A DNA stretch of 37,818 bases from Bacteroidia bacterium (GCA_026932145.1 JAIXKT010000001.1:1-37818), one strand, 5' to 3'. Counted from the stretch's first letter, positions 15,580 through 24,784 are shown. The notes: generated from the letters alone by a model not told the origin. Numbers and translations are program-made.

Positions 15580-17100
15580 CTACTTAGAAGTAAGTAGCTC
15601 AATTTGAATAGGTTTTCCGTCAAAAAGACCAATATTTTCTTGGATTTTAGGAATCAGATCTGGATATAAGGTAGTTAGATAAACCCAATTTAGAGTACGT
15701 TCTTGGGTAAAGCCGTCCGGCTGAATTTGGTTTTTTAAATCAAATAAGGATTCAAATAGCTGCCGATTTTTGGGATATAGCCTTTTCCAGAATTTCTTCT
15801 CCCAATGTGTAAAATGTTTGTTTAATGTAACCAAAAAGCTCTTTTGGGTTGCATCTGCCAATAAAGATTGCTCCACCAAACCTTGTGAAAATTGCTCTGC
15901 TTGTAATAATAAATTGTTGAAATTCAGCTTAACTTGTTCATTATCATATAGTTTCATAGCTATTTTTTTACGCAACTCAGCATTAGGTAAAAAAATATCT
16001 TCAAAAGGTAAGCCGGAATCTTCCCATGATTTTCGTTGGGCTTGTGTGTATAGAAATCCGGAAAACCTAGGCAAAAGTATCGGAAAATGTACATTCCAAT
16101 GAGAAAAAAGTCTTTTGAGCTGTAACCAATAAGCAATTTCTCCCCAACCTCCGATATACGCAAGATTTGGTAGTATAACTTGTTGATAAACAGGTCTTAA
16201 CAAAACATTAGGGCTGAAATTTTCGGGATATTCTTGAACTTCTTGTAATAAATTATGAATATTATTCCACGATTTAAAGTTTTCTGCCTGAAAGGAATCT
16301 GTATTATGCTCAATTCTAATACGTTTATTTTCAGCTAAGTAAAACCAATTTACTTTTCGGGCAAAAGCCTGAATTGGATAACCATATTTAGACAGAAGGC
16401 TGTTTGTTTCATTGATAAAATAAAATGAAGAATGATTTTTTAAATCATCCGTAAGATAAGGGATAATTTCCTGCTTGAGGGTTCGGTCGTTAGCGTCAAT
16501 AATGATTAAGCCCAACGAGTTGAAATAGTGGTGTATCAGTTCACGGAAATTGGTTTTCCAGTGTTTTTTTTGTTGAAATTTTGGATGTAAAAAAGGCTGA
16601 TATTCTGCCGGAATTTCTTGCGGGTCAAACAAAATATCGCCCACACCTCCGGTATTTTCGGATTGAGAATATTGAACTTTTTGGGAGTAATTTAAAAAAA
16701 AATGATTAACTTCTTGAATATCATGGTCTTCTGTTGCCATCCAAAAAATCGGAACAACTGGTTTTTGGGGATTTTTTTGGGTTAATTCATTTGCTAATGC
16801 TATTGTATGCAGTATTTTGTATAAAACAAACAAGGGGCCACCATTTAAGCAAAGCTGATGTCCTGTTGTAACTGTATAGCAATCAGCCTGTTCTAAAACA
16901 GATAATGTTTTGGGTAGCTCTAATTCTCCATACTGTTTTCGGATGGTAGAAACTAATTTTTGGCGGAGGCCAGTAGAATACTTCGGAAAAATATCAAATT
17001 GATTTTTGGATTCTAAAAACTGCTTTTCAGATACAAATTCTTGTAAATCAATTTCTTTTGCTAAAAAGTTTTGTGCTATGGATTTAAAAGAGCCTTCCAT
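15580..17100 (-). CDS. bshC: Bacillithiol biosynthesis cysteine-adding enzyme
   Basis: 506 residues, slightly short of the usual ~530. The VTTGHQLCLNGGPLFVLYKI block (about 75-94) and FWMATEDHDIQEVNHFF (about 118-134) are BshC signatures, as is LRPVYQQVILPNLAYIGGWG with EIAYWLQLK further on. The C-terminal coiled-coil region (about 370-450) is present. BshC adds cysteine to glucosaminyl-malate in the last step of bacillithiol synthesis. It is the third gene of a minus-strand operon after the OMP gene and yigZ and overlaps the yigZ end by 17 bases. bshA and bshB are not in the window. Confidence 0.9.
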   Translation of the reverse strand: MEGSFKSIAQNFLAKEIDLQEFVSEKQFLESKNQFDIFPKYSTGLRQKLVSTIRKQYGELELPKTLSVLEQADCYTVTTGHQLCLNGGPLFVLYKILHTIALANELTQKNPQKPVVPIFWMATEDHDIQEVNHFFLNYSQKVQYSQSENTGGVGDILFDPQEIPAEYQPFLHPKFQQKKHWKTNFRELIHHYFNSLGLIIIDANDRTLKQEIIPYLTDDLKNHSSFYFINETNSLLSKYGYPIQAFARKVNWFYLAENKRIRIEHNTDSFQAENFKSWNNIHNLLQEVQEYPENFSPNVLLRPVYQQVILPNLAYIGGWGEIAYWLQLKRLFSHWNVHFPILLPRFSGFLYTQAQRKSWEDSGLPFEDIFLPNAELRKKIAMKLYDNEQVKLNFNNLLLQAEQFSQGLVEQSLLADATQKSFLVTLNKHFTHWEKKFWKRLYPKNRQLFESLFDLKNQIQPDGFTQERTLNWVYLTTLYPDLIPKIQENIGLFDGKPIQIELLTSK

Positions 17101-17698
17101 GAATTGTAACGGGGCAAGGAGATGCGTTGAGAAAGTCTGCTACATCTTGGGTGTTTATTTGGGCGGTCAGTAGTACCGATGTTGTGTGTGTGGAGTTTAT
17201 CACAACTCCCTGATAACGAGATATTAGACTTCTGATTTTGCTTTCTAATGAGTAAGTACACTGAATTTCAACAGTTGTTTTTGAGACAAAAGGTTCAGTT
17301 ATAGTTTGTTCGATAGCGATATTAGCTGCCGCTTGGTAAGCGTTAATGAGTCCGGGGATTCCCAGTTTGGTTCCGCCGTAGTATCTAACTACTGCGATAA
17401 GCACTGCATTGAGTTTGGCGGAGCGAATTGCACGTAAGATTGGTGCACCAGCAGAATGGGCAGGCTCGCCATCGTCGTTGGCAAAAATAATTTCTCCAAA
17501 CTCCCCCAAACGCCACGCATAGCAAATATGCGTAGCATCGGGATACAATTGCCGCAGAGAAGCTAAACACTCTTTGATAACTACCTGTGATGAAACAGGA
17601 TACAGGAATCCTAAAAATTTAGATCCTTTTTCTTTATAAAAACTTTCGCTCTTGGCTTTAGGTGTTAATAGATTTTCAGGAGCCAAAGCGTAAGCCAT
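17084..17698 (-). CDS. yigZ: YigZ/IMPACT (UPF0029) family protein
   Basis: 204 residues from the ATG at 17698. An in-frame ATG at 17722 is also possible but would overlap the upstream gene by 47 instead of 23 bases and gives an N-terminus longer than the family needs. Signatures are FYKEKGSKFLGFLYPV, ATHICYAWRLG, NDDGEPAHSAGAPIL and VRYYGGTKLGIPGL, all typical of the UPF0029 N-terminal domain; a ferredoxin-like DUF1949 domain follows (about 130-204). The biochemical role is not settled; eukaryotic IMPACT acts in translation control. Its overlap with both neighbours implies co-translation. Confidence 0.85.
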   Translation of the reverse strand: MAYALAPENLLTPKAKSESFYKEKGSKFLGFLYPVSSQVVIKECLASLRQLYPDATHICYAWRLGEFGEIIFANDDGEPAHSAGAPILRAIRSAKLNAVLIAVVRYYGGTKLGIPGLINAYQAAANIAIEQTITEPFVSKTTVEIQCTYSLESKIRSLISRYQGVVINSTHTTSVLLTAQINTQDVADFLNASPCPVTIHGRLF

Positions 17699-18413
17699 AA
17701 CGACCAAAGGGTTTGTTGTCAAATGTCAAAACAAAGCCCAACCCTACCACAAAACCTACCGTTAAATTACTGGCTACACTACGATTAGCCGGTTTAAACT
17801 GCTCATCTTCAATATCTTCAAGAGAATATTCACCTCGTAAATGAGTGCTGATATACATATTCTCTGCAAACCAATAATCTAATCCTAAGCCACCGGCAAT
17901 TTCGATAGTTCCTTTTTTGTAGAGGTCTTTAAATGAAACATTGGGTTGGTTGGGAATGCTTACACCTGTTTCTGCTCCATTTACTTTGTAATTAGCGTTG
18001 GTTATCATAGAATATTGCGGCCCGGCATACAACGTAAACATAGGAAAACCGTCCGGATTTGTATTCAGTTTAAAAAATAAAGGAATTTTTAAGGTAGAAA
18101 ACGACTTGTGGGAGTTAAATGTTGTATCCATATTTCCAACTTTAAATGCACCTTTATATTTTTGGCCTTGATTAGCGTAATAAATACCCGTTTCAATACC
18201 AAAAGAGTTGGTAAAGTTTATTCCGATAGCACCTCCTGCTCCCCAGCCAATTGTTAGATCATAATCTAATTCTGACCCTGCATCACTATCTTGCTTGTTC
18301 AAAATAGAAGAATATTGCGGGTAGCCACGCAACCCAAAATACATAAAACTTTGCCCATGAACGTTTGCCGCTACAAAAATGAGCCACAAAAGCGAGAGTA
18401 CTACCTTTTTCAT
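17676..18413 (-). CDS. Outer-membrane beta-barrel protein (PorT-like/OMP_b-brl_2)
   Basis: 245 residues. MKKVVLSLLWLIFVAANVHG is a clear signal peptide ahead of Q. The mature part alternates polar and hydrophobic residues in strands (GIETGIYYANQGQKY, FPMFTLYAGPQYSMI, NLTVGFVVGLGFVLTF), as in the small 8-stranded barrels of Bacteroidota. It ends YGLRFGS. Function unknown; it is first in the operon with yigZ and bshC. Its own promoter is visible just upstream. Confidence 0.75.
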   Translation of the reverse strand: MKKVVLSLLWLIFVAANVHGQSFMYFGLRGYPQYSSILNKQDSDAGSELDYDLTIGWGAGGAIGINFTNSFGIETGIYYANQGQKYKGAFKVGNMDTTFNSHKSFSTLKIPLFFKLNTNPDGFPMFTLYAGPQYSMITNANYKVNGAETGVSIPNQPNVSFKDLYKKGTIEIAGGLGLDYWFAENMYISTHLRGEYSLEDIEDEQFKPANRSVASNLTVGFVVGLGFVLTFDNKPFGRYGLRFGS

Positions 18414-18427
18414 GATTAATTTTTGCC

Positions 18428-18457
18428 CAAAAATACAAACTTACCTGAAAATAGCAA
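18428..18457 (-). promoter_or_regulatory. Bacteroidota-type promoter of the OMP-yigZ-bshC operon
   Basis: On the minus strand TTG at 18457-18455, 19 bases, then TATTTTTG at 18435-18428, an exact TAnnTTTG. The ATG follows 14 bases further on. The spacing matches the consensus closely. Confidence 0.6.
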
Positions 18458-18523
18458 CTTTGTTTTAAAAACCTTTTTCGGCTGATAGGCAAAAAAAGCG
18501 GAAATTTGTAATATCTGTCTCTT

Positions 18524-20542
18524 ATGGCTTATTCCAGAATTCCGGATTCTATCGTTGAAAAAATTTTACAAACTGCCGATATCGTAGATGTAATTTCAAG
18601 ATATGTGGATTTGCGTAAAAAAGGTGCTAACTATTGGGGGCTTTCGCCTTTCAAAACCGAAAAAACGCCTTCTTTTTCCGTAAATCCAGATAAAGGTATT
18701 TTTAAATGCTTTAGCACAGGCAAAGGCGGTACGATGGTTTCATTTGTCATGGAAATGGAAAGTCTGAGTTATCCGGATGCCCTCCGCTTGTTAGCAGATT
18801 GGTATCATATTGAAGTGCCGGAAATAACAACAGATGATACCGAATTTACAGAGGCCAAACAGCAAGAATTACAGTTGTATGCCTTAAATCAGTTTGCCAG
18901 CCAGTTTTTTGTTAATCAATTACAAAAGTCTGAGGGTCAGCGTATTGGATTACCTTATTGGGAAAAAAGAGGCATTTTATCTACCACCATGAAGTCGTTT
19001 CACTTAGGATACGCACCCCAAGAAGAATGGAACGAACTTACACAGGCAGCCTTAACAGCCGGATATTCAGAGGAAAATTTATTAAAAATAGGGCTATCCT
19101 TTCGTTCTGAAAAAACAGGAAATCTAATTGACCGGTTTAGAGGAAGAGCTATTTTCCCAATATTAAACTTAAATGGCAAAATAGCCGGCTTTGGCGGCAG
19201 AATATTATCTAAAGATTCCAATCAAGCAAAATATGTTAATTCATCTGAATCAGCTATTTACAATAAATCTAAGATTTTATATGGCTTATTTCAGGCTCGT
19301 TCAAATATCAAAACAGATGGATTTGTAATCTTGGTAGAAGGTTATACAGATTTACTTTCTCTGGTGCAAGCTGGTATCAAAAATGTAGTTGCTTCCGGTG
19401 GAACTTCTTTAACCGAAGACCACGCCCGTTTGCTATTGCGGTTTACACACCAAATCCTGATTTTCTTTGACGGTGATGAAGCCGGTGTTAAAGCAGCTAT
19501 CCGAGCAGTAAAAATATTAGCCCAAAAGGGATTTAGTATCAAAGTCTTACTACTTCCGGATAACCATGACCCAGATTCATTTGTGCAGCTTCATGGCAGT
19601 GAACGAACCCGTGAATATATCAAAGAAAATGCCGAAGAGTTTGTGGACTTCGTGATTAATAGCTACACCCAGAAAAACGACATTTCCAACCCAATCATCC
19701 GAAAAAAAATAATAGAAGAATTGGTGGAGTTGATAGCTGCAATAGAAGATCCTGTTCAAAAAGCTATCCAACAGCAATATATAGCTAAAAAACTCAAAAT
19801 ATCAGAGCAAATTATCGCCTCTGCAACCAATAAATTCTCTGCCCAGCAAGTTCAAAAAAGACATCTAAATGTTCCCCAAAATCAACTTGAATCAAAACTG
19901 AATATTCAAACAGATAACTTTTACTGTGAAAGTGAAATTATCCGAATTTTGATAAAATACCCCAACCAAATAATCGAAATAGAAGCCGAATCCGAAAACC
20001 CAACCCATACGGCTACCAAAATCCAAACCACAGTAATTGATTATGTCAAACTTGAACTTTCTGATAACTCGTTTGAAAACCCTGTTTTAGAAAAACTTAG
20101 AGTCCGAATCTTATTTGAAAACCCGGATAAACTTAAGATAAAAGAACAACAGTTAGATCTTGACTGGTTGATAAATGAGGATTTACAGCCGGATGCTTCT
20201 TTCATAACGGAATTATTAAATCAGAAATACCAAGTAAGCCCAAACTGGAAGGAAAAACATCATATTTGGATACCTCCACTTGACCAAGATTTATCCAAAA
20301 TGCTGTATAAAACAATTCTCTGGCTGAAATTAAACAAAGTCAGGAAATTAACACAAGAAAATCAAGCCCGTTTAGATGAGCTATCCTCAAAATCAACCGA
20401 AAATTTTGAAGAAGAAGCTATATTATTAAAAGAAGAAGCTATATTATTAAAACGCAGTTCAGAACTTGGTAAACTCTCTAAAAGAATCGCACAAGAGTTA
20501 GGTACGAATGTATTACCTACCCACCCAAAGCCAGATAGCTGA
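18524..20542 (+). CDS. dnaG: DNA primase with degenerate zinc site
   Basis: 672 residues. The N-terminal CHC2 zinc domain spans about 1-100, but where CPFH...CxxC is expected the sequence is SPFK (S41, K44) and CFST (C62, T65): three of four zinc ligands are replaced while the surrounding fold residues (EKTPSFSV, KGIFKCF, GKGG) stay intact. The central core has RFRGRAIFPI and a TOPRIM domain with E272 in LVEGYTD and FDGDEAG (D316, D318), so polymerase chemistry should be intact. The C-terminal helicase-binding part (about 440-672) is divergent and contains a 7-residue tandem duplication. DnaG makes RNA primers at the replication fork. It is divergent from the OMP operon and convergent with the DUF58 gene. 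Confidence 0.9.
   Translation: MAYSRIPDSIVEKILQTADIVDVISRYVDLRKKGANYWGLSPFKTEKTPSFSVNPDKGIFKCFSTGKGGTMVSFVMEMESLSYPDALRLLADWYHIEVPEITTDDTEFTEAKQQELQLYALNQFASQFFVNQLQKSEGQRIGLPYWEKRGILSTTMKSFHLGYAPQEEWNELTQAALTAGYSEENLLKIGLSFRSEKTGNLIDRFRGRAIFPILNLNGKIAGFGGRILSKDSNQAKYVNSSESAIYNKSKILYGLFQARSNIKTDGFVILVEGYTDLLSLVQAGIKNVVASGGTSLTEDHARLLLRFTHQILIFFDGDEAGVKAAIRAVKILAQKGFSIKVLLLPDNHDPDSFVQLHGSERTREYIKENAEEFVDFVINSYTQKNDISNPIIRKKIIEELVELIAAIEDPVQKAIQQQYIAKKLKISEQIIASATNKFSAQQVQKRHLNVPQNQLESKLNIQTDNFYCESEIIRILIKYPNQIIEIEAESENPTHTATKIQTTVIDYVKLELSDNSFENPVLEKLRVRILFENPDKLKIKEQQLDLDWLINEDLQPDASFITELLNQKYQVSPNWKEKHHIWIPPLDQDLSKMLYKTILWLKLNKVRKLTQENQARLDELSSKSTENFEEEAILLKEEAILLKRSSELGKLSKRIAQELGTNVLPTHPKPDS
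20411..20452 (+). repeat. Two tandem copies of a 21-base unit inside dnaG
   Basis: GAAGAAGCTATATTATTAAA plus one A occurs at 20411-20431 and again, identically, at 20432-20452, coding EEAILLK twice. The frame is kept. Confidence 0.9.
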
Positions 20543-20553
20543 TATTCCGGTAA

Positions 20554-21486
20554 TTATCTACGTATAAGGCTTTGTCTTCGGATAAAATATTCCTGTAATG
20601 CCCTATCAAAAGGTTTCTGAATATCCACTTCTACATAATCAATTTGATATTCGAGGCATTTTTTGCGAATCAGTTGTTGGCGGCTTTTCATTTGTTCTTG
20701 ATACGCTTGCCGAATCTGCTGCGGCACCACATTTAACTCTTCGCCGGTTTCTAAGTCCTTGATAATTAGCGGTTGATCAGGAAAGTTAAACATAAACTCT
20801 GTATCAAATTCCAAGAGTTGGAAAATGATTACTTCATCTTTTTGGTGGCGCAGATGCTGCAATGCCGGAAATAATGCCTCAAAATTAGGGTTCTGGCTGA
20901 ATAAATCGCTAATCAACACAACCACTGAGCGTCTATTGATTTTTTGTGCAAGTTGATGCAAAACATCTTCGGTAGCTGTTCGGTGGGTAAAGACATTTTT
21001 TTCTTGCACAACTTGTTCAAGTTTTGCAAGCATTGGCAGCAGTGCTGTTGGTTTTACTCTGGGCGGGTGGTAGAATGTTATTTGGCTATCAAAAAGTGCC
21101 AGCCCGGAAGCGTCTTTTTGTAATTGCATCAAATATTGTAAGGAAGCGGCTAAATACGCGCCATATTCTAATTTTGAAATTCCATTTTGTGGATAGCGCA
21201 TGGAATCGCTGGTATCCAAAATCACTTGGCAGCGTAAATTTGTTTCTTCTTCGTAGCGTTTGGTATAAAGCCGTTCTGTTTTTCCGAAAATTTTCCAGTC
21301 AATATTTCGCAGTGGTTCTCCGGGATTATAAGGACGGTGCTCTGCAAACTCTACCGAAAAACCATGAAAAGGACTTTTGTGTAACCCCATTAAGAAGCCT
21401 TCCACAATCATTCTGGCCTTAATCTCAATATTCTTGAGACGGCTTATCGTTACCGGATCAAGATAACGAGTCCCTAATAACGCCAT
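20554..21486 (-). CDS. DUF58 (vWA-like) protein
   Basis: 310 residues. The DUF58 signature HRPYNPGEPLRNIDWKIFGK lies near residues 49-68, followed by a vWA-type metal-site start DTSDSM (about 92-97) and VVLISDLFSQN (about 189-199), the fourth strand of that fold. DUF58 proteins usually work with a MoxR ATPase, with accessory proteins in one operon; here the only MoxR gene is 6 kb away (13722-14708). No membrane segment was found, so it is cytoplasmic. It lies two bases after the upstream lipoprotein gene and is likely co-transcribed with it. Confidence 0.85.
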   Translation of the reverse strand: MALLGTRYLDPVTISRLKNIEIKARMIVEGFLMGLHKSPFHGFSVEFAEHRPYNPGEPLRNIDWKIFGKTERLYTKRYEEETNLRCQVILDTSDSMRYPQNGISKLEYGAYLAASLQYLMQLQKDASGLALFDSQITFYHPPRVKPTALLPMLAKLEQVVQEKNVFTHRTATEDVLHQLAQKINRRSVVVLISDLFSQNPNFEALFPALQHLRHQKDEVIIFQLLEFDTEFMFNFPDQPLIIKDLETGEELNVVPQQIRQAYQEQMKSRQQLIRKKCLEYQIDYVEVDIQKPFDRALQEYFIRRQSLIRR

Positions 21487-21488
21487 TA

Positions 21489-22013
21489 TTAGGGAATTAT
21501 CAGGATTTTAAAAGAACCATTTATGAACTTGGTCGTATTAACACTGCCCGGCTTTATTGTAGAGCCGGAAAAAGTTCCTTCAATAACTTTTTTACCGTCA
21601 TTGGTAGGCGTTACGGAAGTAATGGTAATATTATCTGAAGAAGTGCTTACTCCAACAGAAGTTTCTGTGGTATTCCAAGCCAAAGAATTCATATTTGAAC
21701 CCTGTAACGGATATGTTTTTGCTGCAATATCGTTAAAGTTAGCTGAACCTATATCTAACGTAATGGATAGATTTTGAGTTGGGGAAAGGCTTTGTGCCGT
21801 AATAATGACTGACTTAGCACTGCTGCTAAAAGTTCCAGCTGGAACCGAAGTAGTAAATTTGAATGGATAAGACGTGCCGTTTGTGGTATCTACATCTACT
21901 TTTAAAAAATAACCGGTAACTTGTGAACCCGGTACATCATCATCTCCTTTTTTACAACTTACTGATATTAAGCTGATTAAGCCTAAAAAAATCCAGAAAT
22001 ATCGTAGCTTCAT
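21489..22013 (-). CDS. Predicted lipoprotein of unknown function
   Basis: 174 residues. MKLRYFWIFLGLISLISVSC ends in a lipobox with Cys 20, followed by KKGDDD, an acidic sequence of the kind linked in Bacteroidota to surface export. The rest is a beta-rich small domain (YFLKVDVDTTNGTSYPFKFT, then NITITSVTPTNDGKKVIEGT, then FSGS). It resembles the small calycin-like or DUF6252-type proteins found beside other lipoproteins, but I cannot assign a family firmly. It starts 85 bases after the WD40-caspase stop. Confidence 0.7.
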   Translation of the reverse strand: MKLRYFWIFLGLISLISVSCKKGDDDVPGSQVTGYFLKVDVDTTNGTSYPFKFTTSVPAGTFSSSAKSVIITAQSLSPTQNLSITLDIGSANFNDIAAKTYPLQGSNMNSLAWNTTETSVGVSTSSDNITITSVTPTNDGKKVIEGTFSGSTIKPGSVNTTKFINGSFKILIIP

Positions 22014-22098
22014 ATATTGTTTTGCAAGTTATGTAAATTTTCCAATACAGTGAAAGATTACCTTTAGATATTTATGGGTTTAAACAGTCATTAAAAAG

Positions 22099-23889
22099 CT
22101 ATTCAAACTCCCAATTTTTCCATGCTTCTTCAGCTACTTTGCTTGAAATAGCGGTGGGTTCTTGTTCTATAGATCGAAAGAGTATTGAATGTAAGGCAGT
22201 TTCTTGTTTTACTTCCAAAAATAGTTTTTCATAAGAAATAGTTTCCGGATGTTGTTTGAGGCTTTTTAGCAGGAAGTAAGTAAAAAGTCCGTGTTTAGCT
22301 TCTGGATAGGGGAGTGAAATTTGGCTGGGGCTGCAAGCGGCAAATAATACGGAGTTTCCGGAAAGTTGTAACGGTTTGGGTAAGATTTTAATACCTCTTG
22401 CTGCTAATGGGGAAGCATTACGTGCGCCTCCGGCAAAACAAGCATCTATAAATGCAGTGAAACGTTTATGTGGATTTTGGGTTAGTTTTTCTAATACCAA
22501 TGACACCCGAAAACGCTCATCTGGCTGGTTTGCAGGAACATCAACCGGTAATAAATATGATTCTTTGGTTTCTATATGTGGAACTCCGTGCCCTGCATAG
22601 TAAAAATAAATTTCGGCTTTGCCATCGCTTTGGGCTAAAATTCGTTGTGTTTTTTCTATTGCCTGCTGCATCTGGGTGGCTGTTCCATCTAAAACAAAAA
22701 TGATATTTTGTGCAGGGACACCAAGCCTTTTTTCGGCATATTGTCTAAAAATAACGGCATCTTGTTGGGCATAAAGCACATCCATTTCCGGAGCTAATTG
22801 CGGCTGCGCACTGGCATAAGATTCATTACCAATGACTAACGCAAATTTATTAATATCTTTTTTTCCTGTTTCAGGAATATCTACATCTACATTAACTGTT
22901 ACGGACGGGCTGGGTAATTGTGGGTCAAATGGATAGGGTACAATTCCGAGATAAGATATATCCCAAAGTCGTATGGTTTTATCTGCTGAGGCTGTGGCTA
23001 ATAGTGTTGCATCGGGGCTAAAAACAGCCTGCCATAAAGAGCCGCTATGACCGGTTAAGGTTGCCACGATGGAGCCACGTTGGGTATTGCACAGCGTTAC
23101 GACCGGATTTCGAGAGCATATTGCCACAACCTGCCCATCAGGGCTGAATGAAACATGACGCACAATATCACTTTGTTTGGGAAAAGTGCGTAATAACGCT
23201 CCGGATCTTACGTCCCAGAGATAAGTGTTTCCGTCAAGCCCGCCGGTAAGTACAAAATTTCCGTTTGGGCTAAATTGAATGCTCCGGATAGTGTTGTAAT
23301 GACCTTTTACGGACATTTTTTCTACGCCGGCATCGGGCTCTAATAATCGCCAAGTATTATCTGCTCCAGCAGTTGCCAAGTATTTTCCGTCCGGGCTAAA
23401 ACACAAACTATACACCGAATTACGGTGCTTCCGAAACTCCTCCTGCCATTTCTCCGGAAATGTCCATATCTGAATGGAATTATCCCGGCTGCAAGCTGCA
23501 ACAGTATTGCCTTTTGGAGAAAAACAAACCTCTTCAACAGCATCTTTAAATCCTTCAAAGGTGTATAAGCAACTCCCTGTTTGCCAGTTCCATACTTTTA
23601 CTGTCCTATCGCTGCTTCCGGAAAGCAGTAAGTCTCCATCCGGGCTTAATGAAAGTGAATTGACACTGGCGGTATGGCCACTTAGCACACGAACGGTATC
23701 CATTGCTTGGATGTCCCATACAAATATTTGCCGGTCGCTACTGCCGGAAAATAAATATCGCCCGTCTTTAGAAAAACATACTGAATTTACATCGCTTTTA
23801 TGCCCACGTAATACCTTAAATTTCTGGCCAAAAGTAAAACTACCGATTCCGAATAGAAACAAAAAGAGTAGAGATTTTACAACGTTCAT
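22099..23889 (-). CDS. Exported WD40 beta-propeller fused to a caspase-like peptidase
   Basis: 596 residues. An N-terminal signal peptide (MNVVKSLLFLFLFGIGSFTF-G) precedes seven WD40 repeats (about 24-310; for example LRGHKSDVNSVCFSKDGRYL and SADKTIRLWD), the sixth being degenerate. After a linker comes a peptidase C14 (caspase/metacaspase) domain (about 345-560) with the catalytic dyad His 434 in YYAGHG and Cys 484 in IDACFAGG, both present. Known bacterial caspase-WD40 proteins are mostly cytoplasmic signalling proteases; the signal peptide here suggests a periplasmic or outer location. The propeller probably binds a partner or substrate. It seems to be first in the transcription unit with the lipoprotein and DUF58 genes. 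Confidence 0.85.
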   Translation of the reverse strand: MNVVKSLLFLFLFGIGSFTFGQKFKVLRGHKSDVNSVCFSKDGRYLFSGSSDRQIFVWDIQAMDTVRVLSGHTASVNSLSLSPDGDLLLSGSSDRTVKVWNWQTGSCLYTFEGFKDAVEEVCFSPKGNTVAACSRDNSIQIWTFPEKWQEEFRKHRNSVYSLCFSPDGKYLATAGADNTWRLLEPDAGVEKMSVKGHYNTIRSIQFSPNGNFVLTGGLDGNTYLWDVRSGALLRTFPKQSDIVRHVSFSPDGQVVAICSRNPVVTLCNTQRGSIVATLTGHSGSLWQAVFSPDATLLATASADKTIRLWDISYLGIVPYPFDPQLPSPSVTVNVDVDIPETGKKDINKFALVIGNESYASAQPQLAPEMDVLYAQQDAVIFRQYAEKRLGVPAQNIIFVLDGTATQMQQAIEKTQRILAQSDGKAEIYFYYAGHGVPHIETKESYLLPVDVPANQPDERFRVSLVLEKLTQNPHKRFTAFIDACFAGGARNASPLAARGIKILPKPLQLSGNSVLFAACSPSQISLPYPEAKHGLFTYFLLKSLKQHPETISYEKLFLEVKQETALHSILFRSIEQEPTAISSKVAEEAWKNWEFE

Positions 23890-23997
23890 GGCTACATTTT
23901 TTTACTACTACACAAAAACAGTGCCTATTTTGATGCTGTTTTCTTTTTGTAGTTACTATTTTGGTTTATACAAGTAAGATCTCAATAGCATCCTATC

Positions 23998-24597
23998 TTA
24001 TAGTAAGTTTAATTTGAGTTGCTGGTTTCTTAAAAAAGAGCGCCTATGCCAATAACATATTCCTATTTTTTTTATTATATTTCGGTGATACTCAGTAGGA
24101 TAGCCTTTGTTTTGCTGCCAATTGTAGTCTGGAAAGGTTTTATCAAGATGCACCATTAAATCATCCCGAAAGGTTTTGGCCAAAATAGAAGCTGCCGCAA
24201 TCGAGAGTAATTTTGAATCTCCCTTCACTACACATTGAAAGGGGATAGTTGGATGCCGGAATTGATTTCCATCTATAACTAAAAATTCTGGTTGAATAGA
24301 CAAAAGGCTGATTGCTTCTTGCATTGCAAGAATGGAGGCATTTAGAATATTCAAGCTATCTATTTGAGCTGGTGAGGCACTTCCTATATTCCAAGCTAAG
24401 GCATTTTGCAAAATCTCATCCCTTAGCGCATAACGTTTAGCCGGTGTTAATTGTTTGGAGTCTTTAATATCTGGGTGTGTATAATCTCTGGGCAGGATAA
24501 CGGCTGCTGCGATTACAGGACCGGCTAAGCAGCCACGCCCTGCTTCATCCACACCAGCTTCATATAAGCTATCTCCAAAGCGTACCGGTAAACTCAT
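23998..24597 (-). CDS. rnhB: Ribonuclease HII
   Basis: 199 residues, normal for the family. The active-site start EAGVDEAGRGCLAGPV contains the conserved Asp and Glu of DEAGRG; further motifs are DSKQLT, VIDGNQF, SIAAASILAKTFRDD and the late QNKGYPT-EYH. RNase HII cuts the RNA strand of RNA-DNA hybrids, including single ribonucleotides in DNA. It follows pckA on the same strand but is separated from it by a strong hairpin, so it is probably transcribed separately. Confidence 0.92.
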   Translation of the reverse strand: MSLPVRFGDSLYEAGVDEAGRGCLAGPVIAAAVILPRDYTHPDIKDSKQLTPAKRYALRDEILQNALAWNIGSASPAQIDSLNILNASILAMQEAISLLSIQPEFLVIDGNQFRHPTIPFQCVVKGDSKLLSIAAASILAKTFRDDLMVHLDKTFPDYNWQQNKGYPTEYHRNIIKKIGICYWHRRSFLRNQQLKLNLL

Positions 24598-24694
24598 CTA
24601 TTTTTTAGTTAAATTAGGTATTATGAGCAGGATGTTTTAAGTTTTTAATATAATTATTATCAATATGTTAGATTTAAAAATCGATTTAACGTAT

Positions 24695-24734
24695 AATAGA
24701 AAAGAGGTTCAAATTTTTGAACCTCTTTTCTATT
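24695..24734. terminator. Strong bidirectional hairpin after pckA
   Basis: AATAGAAAAGAGGTTCAAA (24695-24713) pairs perfectly with TTTGAACCTCTTTTCTATT (24716-24734) with a two-base loop. The A-rich and T-rich arms allow termination on both strands. It separates pckA from rnhB. Confidence 0.75.
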
Positions 24735-24784
24735 ACCTAAGTTTTTGGAGACAAGCAAAGCTATTTTACAAAAGATTTATTTGC

